From NCBI GenBank assembly GCA_007132365.1, contig SLOS01000032.1, positions 1-24,059 on the forward strand: a DNA stretch of 24,059 nt, in the 5' to 3' direction. The notes beneath the pieces were generated by a model. That model did no database searches. It had not been told where the DNA came from and saw only the letters and a program-made list of their open reading frames with translations. Both the position numbers and the translations under genes were made by a program. Numbering within the stretch: the stretch's first letter is position 1; every line of letters begins with the position of its first letter. The DNA comes from Bacteroidales bacterium. Its GTDB lineage: Bacteria; Bacteroidota; Bacteroidia; Bacteroidales; PUMT01. Shown piece after piece: positions 8,301 to 15,502 of the stretch.

Positions 8301-9849
8301 TGTAATGATTCAGGCGGTCTCTCAGTCGTATTACATCGGTATCGGTATCATAAAAAATAAATCCCTGAAGCGTCAGCTCAAGCAGCTGGCGCCTTACCTG
8401 GGGCAGGGGCCTTTTAAGGAACCTTGCATAATCCTCGGCAGTAAACTCCTGATAATTGCTCCTCCGGGCGAAATTTCTGAGCAGGAGCAGCGGATGGCTT
8501 GCATCCATGCCCTGGAGACTGTGGTACTGGTTCCGGTCAAAAAGGCTCAGGGATTCAAAACTGGCATTGCCGATTGAACTGGCACGCGGCATAGTCAGTC
8601 GCATTTCATGATCATCAAGCTTCCAGAGCAACTGTGCAAAACTCATATCAACCTGATGGTACTGATTGTACCACGGGCTCCGGGATATGATTTTCTGGTT
8701 CTGGCTGACAGATAATTCCCTTGTGTTGTCTATATAATTAAGTTGCATATCGGGATGGAATACAGAATCATTTTCAATATAGAACAGGATCCCGGAGCTT
8801 GTTGAACTTGTACCCTGGGGCCTGAAGACAAAGTATAATGATTCCGCTGTAAGCCATCTCTCTCCGTTACGGTAAAAGTAAAGCCGTGCAAGATTCTGCT
8901 CACCACCCGAGCCGATCAGTTTTGCACCCTCCATACCCAGGCCGCCTTCATAATCCACATCCTTGTAAATACCGGTAATACTGAATTCCTGCCTGTATGA
9001 GGTGAACCTTGGGTAGCTGGCATCTTTTGCATTGTTTGTGGTTAGTACCCTGTCGGTAAGTTTACCGGTTATAGGGGACTGGAAATAGAGGTTGTAGGTG
9101 AACATTGCTGAATCTGCACTGTATTCTGACCTTGCAAGGTCAATGGAATACCTCCCCAGTGTGGCATATGGATCACCCTCATCAAGACCCGCCCTTTCCC
9201 AGGTTACTCTGCCTCCGCTTCCTTTCCAGTAACGGGAAAGCGGGTTAAGCACTCCTGATGTATTGAATATGAGAAGGGTGTCAATATGATTAAAGGCCAT
9301 CAGGTTTATGTGGTCGAAAACCACCCGGAGTGAATCAACGTATTCCATCCTGAAATCAGCGCCGGCTGCTTCCCATGAAACTAAAGATGATTTGTACAGA
9401 AGGTTTCCTGTGATGAGGTGATTGGTCATCAGTATAAATTCATTTATTCCTGCAAGGTTCTTATCACCATTTTCAAGAATATCATCAAATGCCCTTTGCC
9501 AGACAGGAAAATGACGCCTGTTCCCGTCATGTACCAAAAAGCCTGACAGCATTTCAATATAATTCAGCATATGGGGGACCGGCCTTGCGTTGCGTGCAAG
9601 CAATATATTGGAAGAACGGATCACAGCCTCCATTTCCGGTGTGCTGAAGGCTGCCGAATCCCATAAGATGTTAAATTCCACTATACCTGCCTGCTGTTTT
9701 TCTGAGAGGTTATTTCCCATAAAGGTAAGGAGTTCGCCGGGGAAAAGTCCCGCATCCCCGGAAAACTGCCACCCGCGCTGAGAGAATGCGCTCTGGTCCA
9801 AAATAGTTGAAATCAGAAGAAATACAAGTAGTAAATGTTTTTTGCACAT
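5341..9849 (-). CDS. Large secreted repeat protein of unknown function (1502 aa)
   Basis: I cannot assign a function. The start chosen is ATG 9849 (MCKKHLLLVFLLIS...); the frame also opens at TTG 9855. Residues 1-24 are a clear signal peptide ending ...SAFS|Q, so the protein is exported. There are no internal membrane helices and no C-terminal sorting domain. The N-terminal 450 residues are mixed alpha/beta. Residues about 450-510 (FTAEDYARFLKRPLPQVRRQ..., then GFIFYD) resemble a winged-helix fold. From about 550 to 1400 it is beta-rich with repeated modules: type A at about 550-610, 1000-1060 and 1235-1290 ('...I..P..n.i.....G.l'), and type B at about 760-800 and 850-890 (GLRGRGRLDY and GLSGTGTLSL). 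Such beta repeats recall AsmA/TamB- or OstA-like envelope proteins, but this is only a resemblance. It follows tpiA by about 54 bp and is probably last in the tmk operon. Similar ~1500-residue proteins, I believe, are widespread in Bacteroidales. Confidence 0.85.
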   Translation of the reverse strand: MCKKHLLLVFLLISTILDQSAFSQRGWQFSGDAGLFPGELLTFMGNNLSEKQQAGIVEFNILWDSAAFSTPEMEAVIRSSNILLARNARPVPHMLNYIEMLSGFLVHDGNRRHFPVWQRAFDDILENGDKNLAGINEFILMTNHLITGNLLYKSSLVSWEAAGADFRMEYVDSLRVVFDHINLMAFNHIDTLLIFNTSGVLNPLSRYWKGSGGRVTWERAGLDEGDPYATLGRYSIDLARSEYSADSAMFTYNLYFQSPITGKLTDRVLTTNNAKDASYPRFTSYRQEFSITGIYKDVDYEGGLGMEGAKLIGSGGEQNLARLYFYRNGERWLTAESLYFVFRPQGTSSTSSGILFYIENDSVFHPDMQLNYIDNTRELSVSQNQKIISRSPWYNQYHQVDMSFAQLLWKLDDHEMRLTMPRASSIGNASFESLSLFDRNQYHSLQGMDASHPLLLLRNFARRSNYQEFTAEDYARFLKRPLPQVRRQLLELTLQGFIFYDTDTDVIRLRDRLNHYIQASIRRIDYDIINFVSTTNAPTENAVLNLDTYEMKINGIPRVFISRSQNVSIFPDINRITLKRNRNFLFDGRVNAGNLSFFGRNFAFDYDNFSVSLQDIDSLSLSAWVYGADREEQARLTEVKNLIRTVTGVLDIDKPDNKSGRINNSEFPIFKSTEKSYVFYEKPEIQRGVYNSQDFYFELEPFQMDSLSTFRNEHIDFRGKLVSAGIFPDIEEMLVLQEDHSLGINHTSPDTGIPAYGGRGIYFHDIRLSNNGLRGRGRLDYITSELYSDDFIFFPDSVNTIADEFLINKQTEGVEFPSIRSKNNIVQWLPYEETMTVRQTENTFTLFDGQAELDGSLNIRKSGLSGTGTLSLGNAALTAANYEIRSESFSAGNSSLLLKLPGKPAGSLIAVGVSADVDLKAQQGNFTRKRDSEMITLPLNNYIADPEEFTWNMDQHRIEFISSETDPETGQSGAKYISTARGQDSLVFFAPRAILDYRSGQLRADGVKYIEVADATIYPAGENILIGEEAGIYTLKDSRLTANRDNSYHEIYNASLDIEGRKSYRGSGDYDYIDELNVTHTIRFDKISVNRDTETIASGTIAEEDNFMLSRGFSFAGEAGLQASQPHLNFRGGTRISHNCERLKVHQLAFEHEINPVDVLIPVPEQPMSADRERIYSGIFVATDSVHIYPAFFSTRKNWSDQLIVSAEGYLKFDPASGEYRIAALEKLRNINIPGNIVTLNPDECIIRSEGNLELGVDLGQFRLSATGRVQNSINDNETSISGIISMDFFMAEDAMELIVQQADSATAQPVGPSAYFYERGLKEMVGEEMAEALTGHSPVKGRQLRLPEELNKTFVLSDITMNWNKESRSYRSQGKIGIAYIEGVPVNKLFNGYLEITKRRSGDYLDFYIELDNENWYYFGYTRGVMQTFSSNRDYVRIIEDLALRHRRMRVSDREARYIYMLATDTKIESFFRTYRSHLKGRTLILPDEETKTEESMLYQN

Positions 9850-9853
9850 ATAC

Positions 9854-9878
9854 AACCCCGGAATTACTTTCTGGGGTT
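9854..9878 (-). promoter_or_regulatory. Hairpin just upstream of the large secreted-protein start
   Basis: On the minus strand AACCCC pairs with GGGGTT (6 bp), then after one A-C mismatch GAA pairs with TTC, closing a 5-nt loop (AGTAA). It ends 4 nt before the ATG at 9849 and lies in the short gap after tpiA. It has no T-run, so it is not an intrinsic terminator. It could cover the initiation region or stabilise a processed mRNA end. The structure is seen; the role is inferred. Confidence 0.4.
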
Positions 9879-9903
9879 ATACGCTTTCAGGATAAAAAGG
9901 TTA

Positions 9904-10659
9904 TCAAAATGACCGGGCAATTGCCAGAAAATCACCCGCATTAAGCGAAGCCCCGCCAATCAGTCCCCCATCAACATCACTATTTTCAAAAATTTCCCTG
10001 GCATTGGACGGCTTGCAGCTTCCTCCGTACAGGATGCTTGTCATGGAAGCTGTCTCTGCATTATAAAGGCTTTTTATCAGGTCTCTGATGAAAGCGTGCA
10101 TTTCCTGGGCCTGCCCGGGTGTTGCTGTTTTTCCTGTACCAATTGCCCATACGGGCTCATATGCAATTATTACCTTAACGAAATCATCTTCAGTCAACCC
10201 GGTGATGCCAAGTTCTATCTGATTTCTCACAATTTCTTTATAGATGCCCTTCTCACGCTCATGGAGATTCTCTCCGCAGCAGAATATCGGAGTAAGGTCA
10301 TTCGCAAGGGCAATCTTAACCTTCTTATTCAGCTCGGTGTCGGACTCCCGGAAAAACATTCTCCTTTCAGAATGTCCTATTATCACATACTCTGCACCTG
10401 CAGAGGCAATCATTTTAGCTGAAACCTCTCCTGTAAAGGCACCTGAATCATCAGTCGCGCAATTCTGCGCAGAGAGCCCTATTGACCCGGCAAGTATTTC
10501 CTTGACTCCTGCGAGGTGGGTGAAGGGAGGGGCTACTACAAGCGATACGCCTTCCGGTATTCCTTTTTCTGCATCGTTTTTAACCTCTTCGGCCAGCTTA
10601 AGACCTTCACTCAGGCTAGTATTCATTTTCCAGTTCCCTGCAACAATTTTTCTTCTCAT
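9904..10659 (-). CDS. tpiA: Triosephosphate isomerase
   Basis: TpiA interconverts dihydroxyacetone phosphate and glyceraldehyde 3-phosphate in glycolysis; it is a cytoplasmic TIM-barrel dimer. The ATG at 10659 (MRRKIVAGNWKMN) gives 251 residues, the standard length. A TTG three codons upstream is not needed. Catalytic residues are all present: Asn9 and Lys11 (GNWKMN), His96 (IIGHSERR) and Glu168 (AYEPVWAIGTGK). Flexible loop 6 (AIGTGKTATP) and the phosphate-binding YGGSCKPSNA and GGLIGGASL segments are intact. It sits 48 bp after the BT_3928-family gene and about 54 bp before the large secreted-protein gene on the same strand. TpiA beside a BT_3928-family gene is a recurring Bacteroidetes arrangement. 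Confidence 0.98.
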   Translation of the reverse strand: MRRKIVAGNWKMNTSLSEGLKLAEEVKNDAEKGIPEGVSLVVAPPFTHLAGVKEILAGSIGLSAQNCATDDSGAFTGEVSAKMIASAGAEYVIIGHSERRMFFRESDTELNKKVKIALANDLTPIFCCGENLHEREKGIYKEIVRNQIELGITGLTEDDFVKVIIAYEPVWAIGTGKTATPGQAQEMHAFIRDLIKSLYNAETASMTSILYGGSCKPSNAREIFENSDVDGGLIGGASLNAGDFLAIARSF

Positions 10660-10707
10660 GTTATTCAAATTTTGGCTTTAGTTTTTGTTTTAAATTTTTA
10701 ACGGGCA

Positions 10708-11970
10708 CTAAATTACAATTTTTTCTTTTAACCCCTGCCTGATAATCCTGAGCATTGCCAGGATAAGAAAAAGCGCCAGAAGATGACCAATGGTTACCAG
10801 GTCATTTTTTGATTTCTGCTGTATCTCAATGCCGTAAGACAGAAGGTTACCCTTAAGTTCATCTGCATGCGGGATGTTCCTGTAATGCCATTTTCCGAGA
10901 ATGGTCCCGTTTTTCAATAAAACCAGGCCCGGATTGCTCCTGATAACCGTTTTAAGAGTGATCTCATCGGCATGGTAAAATTGATAAGAGGCTCCTGTTC
11001 TTGCTTTGAAGTCATCGATCTGTGAAAGAGGGCTTGCAGTAAGGCAGATGAAATTTACTCCCTGACCGGCAGACCATTCTGAGAGCCGGTTTATCCTGTC
11101 TGTGCTTTTACCGGAACTTTTCTCAAGATTCCAGGCAATAAGCATAAATGTATATCCCGGGTCATCCAGCAGGGCATAGGTATAATCTGTTCCATCATAA
11201 ACAGACTCAATATAGAAATCAGTTATCGGCGGAACGTATCCCTGGCTAATAAGGGTGCTTTCGGTTCTTACCCAGTCCCAATCCGGACCCGGAAGATTAT
11301 CAACGGAGAATGGCTTTTCCTCACCTTCCTTTTCATAATATAATATGATCTCGTATTCGTCGGCAGGTGCATCAGGCGGGACACTCATTTTTTCATTTAT
11401 ATCGGCACCTGTATTGAAGGGCCTGAAGTCTATAACCGGCAAATTGAGGTATGACCAGGCAGATATCCCAAGTATGATAAGAAGAAAGGCGAGGAGTGTG
11501 CTCCACTCCGCAAGGGGTTTGTTGAAAAAAGGGCTGAATTTTTTTCGTTTCAGCAACAGATAAAGAACAAAAACCATCAGAACAACATTTTTCCAGAAGG
11601 TCTCCCAGTTGGTCAGAATTATGGCATCGCCAAAACACCCGCAGTCCGCTACCGGATCAGTAACAGCAATATACAGGGTCAGGACGGTGAAAAAACACAT
11701 GAACAGAAAAACTGCCCAGGAGGTAATTGCCATATGTACGCCTGCAAGAAGTAAAACCCCGATCAGCATTTCTGCAGATGAAAGCGCCACTGAAAGTGGC
11801 AATGCTGCAGGCTCAAGGAACTCCATGTTAAAAGCCACGAAATAGTCGGCGAACTTATAGGCAGACCCAAGTGGATCGATTCCTTTTACAAACCCTGAAT
11901 AGATAAAAACTGATCCTGCAATGATCCTTGACAGATTAAGTAAGGGGGATGAAATATTTTTTACTGGCAT
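10708..11970 (-). CDS. BT_3928 family protein: DoxX-like membrane domain plus thioredoxin-like domain
   Basis: This is a 420-residue inner-membrane protein. The N-terminal DoxX/MauE-like bundle spans residues 10 to about 172, with hydrophobic segments near 13-29, 58-76, 80-102, 127-141 and 155-172. A conserved DCGCFGDA motif (Cys110, Cys112) lies between segments. A soluble region follows; residues about 260-375 look like a thioredoxin fold (FMLIAWNLEKSSG... near the usual active site, then PGLVLLKNGTILGKWHYRNIP). A last membrane helix is near 393-410. The position where thioredoxins carry CxxC has no cysteine pair, so this domain is probably not itself a disulfide reductase. The MauE-like bundle and CxC motif suggest electron or thiol transfer across the membrane, by analogy with MauE/DsbD-type partners. 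The partner between tmk and tpiA is a housekeeping neighbourhood, so context does not define its substrate. Confidence 0.85.
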   Translation of the reverse strand: MPVKNISSPLLNLSRIIAGSVFIYSGFVKGIDPLGSAYKFADYFVAFNMEFLEPAALPLSVALSSAEMLIGVLLLAGVHMAITSWAVFLFMCFFTVLTLYIAVTDPVADCGCFGDAIILTNWETFWKNVVLMVFVLYLLLKRKKFSPFFNKPLAEWSTLLAFLLIILGISAWSYLNLPVIDFRPFNTGADINEKMSVPPDAPADEYEIILYYEKEGEEKPFSVDNLPGPDWDWVRTESTLISQGYVPPITDFYIESVYDGTDYTYALLDDPGYTFMLIAWNLEKSSGKSTDRINRLSEWSAGQGVNFICLTASPLSQIDDFKARTGASYQFYHADEITLKTVIRSNPGLVLLKNGTILGKWHYRNIPHADELKGNLLSYGIEIQQKSKNDLVTIGHLLALFLILAMLRIIRQGLKEKIVI

Positions 11971-12024
11971 AACCGGGAGTAATATTATTAGAACTTATGG
12001 TTTTGATAAACGTAAAAATATACT

Positions 12025-12732
12025 TTATGCCTCAGAATTCTGTGAATTCAGAAGATTTTCCTTTTTCAGCAGTGTTATGATCCTGCCAAATATCTCTTCC
12101 GGTTTGAGCATGCTGTTCTGTTCATTGCAGCAGGAAATAAGTCTGAGGTTTTCTTCTCTGCCCGATTCTTCAAGGTAAACCTGTCTTACCCTCTGCTGGA
12201 AATCAAGATCTGCTTCATGAATATCCTGCCTGCCCTGCAGATAATCGCGTTCATTTCCAAACCGGTGTTTGCCCAGTTTTTCCCTGGTAAACTCGAAGGG
12301 AACATCGAGGAACAGGCTGAGGTCAGGTTTCGGAATTCCATAATTGACATATTCCAGTTGAATAATCCACTCTTTAAGGTCCCTCTTCTGGGCGGGTGTC
12401 TCCAGTTTGGCGCACTGAAAGGCAACATTTGACATCACGTACCTGTCCACCAGCAGCAAATTGCCTTCCGAGAGCCAGGTCATCATTTCTTTCTTTGCAT
12501 CATGCCTGTCCGCCGCATAGATGAGTGAGACAAGATAAGGGTTGACCTCATCTATCTTTCCGAGCTCACCGCGCAAAAACCTGGCGATAAGATCGCCCAG
12601 TACACCGTTGCCGGTGCGGGGGAAATGGATATATTTGTATATTATCCCCTCTTTATCAAGATATTCGCGTAAAAGCCCTATTTGAGTAGATTTACCTGAA
12701 CCGTCCAGTCCTTCTATTACCAGAAATGCCAT
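12025..12732 (-). CDS. tmk: Thymidylate kinase (dTMP kinase)
   Basis: Tmk phosphorylates dTMP to dTDP with ATP, the step between thymidylate synthase and dTTP. It has 235 residues, a little longer than the usual 205-215; the extra length is at the C-terminus. The P-loop GLDGSGKST is at residues 8-16. The dTMP-site DRY motif is at 96-98 (VDRYVMSNVAFQCAK) and FPRTG at 37-41. The region LGKHRFGNERDYLQGRQDIHE corresponds to the lid, and it contains basic residues (Lys, Arg). It is probably the first gene of the minus run to BT_3928-family, tpiA and the large secreted protein; the gap to the next gene is 54 bp. The 136-bp gap upstream is shared with divergent folP. Confidence 0.96.
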   Translation of the reverse strand: MAFLVIEGLDGSGKSTQIGLLREYLDKEGIIYKYIHFPRTGNGVLGDLIARFLRGELGKIDEVNPYLVSLIYAADRHDAKKEMMTWLSEGNLLLVDRYVMSNVAFQCAKLETPAQKRDLKEWIIQLEYVNYGIPKPDLSLFLDVPFEFTREKLGKHRFGNERDYLQGRQDIHEADLDFQQRVRQVYLEESGREENLRLISCCNEQNSMLKPEEIFGRIITLLKKENLLNSQNSEA

Positions 12733-12868
12733 AATTGAGGGTTTTTAAAATACATGTAAAAATGACAAAAAAAAATAACAAGTTCTTAAACAGAGGCTGA
12801 TATTAAATGCAATGAAAGGAAATTATAAAATAATATGTAGGTTTACCATATAATTAATCATGTAATTC

Positions 12869-13735
12869 ATGGATGTTTTCTTTAAGAAACGGACTATCCT
12901 TATTCACGGAGTCCTTTATGATCTTTCAGAACCCAGGGTTATGGGTATTTTGAATTACACCCCTGATTCCTTTTACGACGGCAGCAGATATCCTGATTCA
13001 GCTTCCGTTATTGACAGGGTTGAGAAGATGATTGAAGATGGTGCGGATTTCATTGATGTGGGTGCTGTTTCAACAAGGCCCGGGGCTTCACAGGTTAGTG
13101 AAAAAGAGGAGATAAGCAGGCTTGCCGGTGTCCTTGGCATTATAAGGTCCGGATTTCCTGATGTTATAATATCTGTTGATACTTTCCGGTCTGAGGTAGC
13201 AAAAATAGCTGTGAAGGAATTCGGGGCTGGCATGATAAACGACATTTCATCCGGAAGTATTGATAACAAAATGCTTGAGACCATATCAGAGCTTCAGGTG
13301 CCATATGTTGCCATGCACATGCAGGGTACCCCTCAAACCATGCAGGAAAACCCGGAATATGGGGATGTGGTTAATGATGTAATCAGATTTTTTGCGGAGA
13401 GGGTCAGTATGATGCGTCAGTATGGTATCAATGATGTAATAATAGATCCGGGATTTGGATTTGGCAAGACCCTGGAGCACAATTACACTCTTGCCGGCAG
13501 ACTGGAGGAATTCGGGATGCTGGATTTACCGGTCCTTGTAGGATTTTCCAGAAAATCAATGATTTATAAGCCACTTGGAGCAGGCCCGGAGGAAGCTCTT
13601 GCCGGTACCGTTGCACTTAATGCGGTTGCCCTCATTAAAGGGGCAAATATTCTGAGGGTGCATGATGTCAGCGAAGCCAGGGACACTATACGGGTGGTTA
13701 GCCGTCTGAGAAACCTGCCGGCCGGGAAATCTTAA
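12869..13735 (+). CDS. folP: Dihydropteroate synthase
   Basis: FolP joins 6-hydroxymethyl-7,8-dihydropterin pyrophosphate with p-aminobenzoate to make dihydropteroate for folate; it is the target of sulfonamides. It has 288 residues from ATG 12869. Signatures are all present: MGILNYTPDSF at 25-35 (pterin/phosphate loop 1), DVGAVSTRPGA near 63-73 (loop 2), SVDTF near 100, DPGFGFGK near 191-198, GFSRKSM near 223-229 and RVHDV near 263-267. No resistance-type insertion is obvious around the STRPGA or FSRK loops, but I cannot judge susceptibility from this. It is followed after 109 bp by cdaA on the same strand, an order common in Bacteroidota, and is divergent from tmk. Confidence 0.97.
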   Translation: MDVFFKKRTILIHGVLYDLSEPRVMGILNYTPDSFYDGSRYPDSASVIDRVEKMIEDGADFIDVGAVSTRPGASQVSEKEEISRLAGVLGIIRSGFPDVIISVDTFRSEVAKIAVKEFGAGMINDISSGSIDNKMLETISELQVPYVAMHMQGTPQTMQENPEYGDVVNDVIRFFAERVSMMRQYGINDVIIDPGFGFGKTLEHNYTLAGRLEEFGMLDLPVLVGFSRKSMIYKPLGAGPEEALAGTVALNAVALIKGANILRVHDVSEARDTIRVVSRLRNLPAGKS

Positions 13736-13844
13736 ACTGCTACTCATTTTTTACAGTGGTTTGGATTATTAAAAAAAAAAAGGAATTTTGCATTATACAG
13801 TACACCATTAAAATTTAGTTAAAGAATAAAATTTTTTCCTCTTC

Positions 13845-14651
13845 ATGATAACTCTCTTTATCAGCATAAGGATACTTGATATTTTCGACATATTGTTGAC
13901 AGCCCTTCTTTTTTACCAGGTATACCGCCTGATCAAGGGAACGATTGCAATCAATATTTTCATCGGGATCTTTTCCCTGTACCTTTTATGGCTTCTTGTC
14001 AGGGCATTGAATATGCAGTTGCTGGGATCAATACTGGGTCAGTTCATTGGTGTTGGTGTGATAGCCCTTATCATTGTTTTTCAGCAGGAGATAAGGCGTT
14101 TTCTTATCCTTATCGGAACAAGGTATATTTCAAACCGCACTTTTTCAATAGAAAAACTATTTAGTTCTGTTGGAAGCGGAAGGCCCAAAATAAGGCTCAG
14201 CTCTATTGTCAAAGCAGTTAAGAACCTTTCTGAAAGCAGCACTGGAGCACTGATAGTGATTGCACGTAAATCGGAACTTCAGACATATTCGCAAACCGGC
14301 GATACTCTTGATGCAATTACCTCAAGCCGTCTCCTGGAGAGCATATTCTGCAGGGAAAGTCCCCTGCATGACGGTGCTGTGATCATAATCGGGGACAAGG
14401 TTCATGCTGCAAGGTGTGTGTTGCCGGTATCAGAAAACACCAACCTTTCCCCTAAATTCGGAATGAGACACAGGGCGGCACTTGGAATGTCGGAACAGAC
14501 AGATGCGGCTGTAGTAGTTATTTCGGAAGAAACAGGCAGGATATCGCTGGCAGACGGTGGAAGGCTTATCCCGAACATCAATCTGCGTGATTTTTCAGAG
14601 TTCCTGGAGAGGGAATTTATTAACGATCCCTATGTAAGTGAGTTTACCTGA
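13845..14651 (+). CDS. cdaA: Diadenylate cyclase CdaA (c-di-AMP synthase)
   Basis: CdaA makes cyclic di-AMP from two ATP; c-di-AMP regulates potassium and osmotic balance and envelope homeostasis. It has 268 residues and the CdaA layout: about three membrane helices within residues 8-92, a short linker, then the DAC domain. The two catalytic motifs are intact: DGA at 176-178 (SPLHDGAVIII) and RHR at 208-210 (FGMRHRAALGMSE). There is no cdaR (YbbR-domain) gene beside it in this window. The 109-bp gap after folP is A/T-rich, including a run of eleven A; I cannot tell whether it has its own promoter. Its stop is 1 bp from the stop of convergent plsY, leaving no room for a terminator. Confidence 0.97.
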   Translation: MITLFISIRILDIFDILLTALLFYQVYRLIKGTIAINIFIGIFSLYLLWLLVRALNMQLLGSILGQFIGVGVIALIIVFQQEIRRFLILIGTRYISNRTFSIEKLFSSVGSGRPKIRLSSIVKAVKNLSESSTGALIVIARKSELQTYSQTGDTLDAITSSRLLESIFCRESPLHDGAVIIIGDKVHAARCVLPVSENTNLSPKFGMRHRAALGMSEQTDAAVVVISEETGRISLADGGRLIPNINLRDFSEFLEREFINDPYVSEFT

Positions 14652-14652
14652 A

Positions 14653-15294
14653 TCAGATCTCTCTTTTTCTGAAGAGAAAGTTTGCCTTTGACTCCTGGTT
14701 CCTCACGAGTCTTTCAATATTCTTCTGATGGGTGAAAAGAAGCAGAACGAAAACAATAAGTGAGAAGATAACAAGGGATGAGGTTGTTGTATTGAAAACT
14801 ACAATCACCAGCACCGGAAACGAGAGGCCCGCGATCATTGAGCTGAGGGATACATACTTGGTAATGATGAGAGTAATCATAAAGACACCAATGCATATCA
14901 GCATGGATACCGGGTCTATGGCCAGAATTACACCGATCAGGGTGGCAACACCTTTTCCACCCCTGAAATTGGCAAAAACAGGGAAAATGTGCCCTATGAT
15001 AACCGCAAGTCCCAGTAACAACTGAAAATTAATATAATCCCCGGTTGCGGGAATGTAGTAAAATGTAAGATAAATCATCTTGACGGCGAGGAAACCTTTC
15101 AGAATATCGAGCAACAGGACCGGGATACCGGCCTTATATCCAAGAACCCTTATAGTATTGGTGCTTCCTGCGTTTTTACTCCCGTGGTTGCGTACATCCG
15201 TTTTGAAAAAAAGCCTTCCAATCCAGACAGCATTTGGAATTGACCCCAGCAGATAAGCTGCAAAAAGTATTACTGCATTCCATATCCAGGGCAT
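14653..15294 (-). CDS. plsY: Acyl-phosphate:glycerol-3-phosphate acyltransferase PlsY
   Basis: PlsY puts the first acyl chain on glycerol 3-phosphate in phospholipid synthesis, using acyl phosphate. It is a polytopic inner-membrane protein. It has 213 residues, standard for the family. The three active-site loops are present: GSIPNAVWIGR near 17-27, SKNAGSTNTIRVLGYKAG near 39-56 (the acyl-phosphate motif) and GHIFPVFANFRGGKGVAT near 101-118. A C-terminal HQKNIERLVRNQESK is also typical. Hydrophobic segments fall near residues 5-23, 55-78, 88-105, 120-145 and 155-185. It is downstream of HAD and metX on the same strand, but the 208-bp gap and a -7 box match suggest its own promoter. Confidence 0.97.
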   Translation of the reverse strand: MPWIWNAVILFAAYLLGSIPNAVWIGRLFFKTDVRNHGSKNAGSTNTIRVLGYKAGIPVLLLDILKGFLAVKMIYLTFYYIPATGDYINFQLLLGLAVIIGHIFPVFANFRGGKGVATLIGVILAIDPVSMLICIGVFMITLIITKYVSLSSMIAGLSFPVLVIVVFNTTTSSLVIFSLIVFVLLLFTHQKNIERLVRNQESKANFLFRKREI

Positions 15295-15340
15295 AATAGT
15301 CTTATTTTTAATTACATGAGCCTTTAACTGTTTTTTAAAG

Positions 15341-15360
15341 GTTCTGCAAAGTTCTGCAAA
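15341..15360 (+). repeat. Tandem duplicate GTTCTGCAAA x2
   Basis: Two exact, contiguous copies of the 10-bp unit GTTCTGCAAA lie between plsY and the HAD gene. On the minus strand they read TTTGCAGAAC twice, so the spacing equals about one helical turn. They lie in the predicted plsY 5' leader, downstream of the -7 match. This suggests a tandem protein-binding site or simple slippage; no regulator is identifiable. Confidence 0.7.
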
Positions 15361-15374
15361 TTGTTTGACTTTTC

Positions 15375-15382
15375 CAAAAATA
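15375..15382 (-). promoter_or_regulatory. Possible plsY promoter (-7 box)
   Basis: The minus strand reads TATTTTTG at 15382-15375, an exact match to the Bacteroidetes -7 consensus TAnnTTTG. Transcription would begin near 15369, giving a leader of about 75 nt before the plsY ATG at 15294. I saw no clear -33 TTTG at the proper distance, so this is tentative. Confidence 0.35.
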
Positions 15383-15502
15383 GCTGGACATTCAGCGTCA
15401 GGCCCTTATATAAAACGACCTTAATATTGATTAATTGCTGAGAGCAGATAACAATAGTTTCCTTAAGGTGAAATGTAGCTTAAACATCATGTAAGTGAGC
15501 AT

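Noticed and set aside
10244..10681. 145-codon open frame antisense to tpiA
   Set aside because: It overlaps the complete, motif-verified triosephosphate isomerase; a shadow frame.
12733..12868. folP -7 box TAGGTTTA near 12839
   Set aside because: Last base differs from TAnnTTTG and there is no -33 partner; too weak to list.
15321..15341. Hairpin CCTTTAA / TTAAAGG with 7-nt loop near plsY
   Set aside because: Only 7 A/T-rich pairs, and no T-run in the direction of the HAD transcript; not enough to call a terminator.
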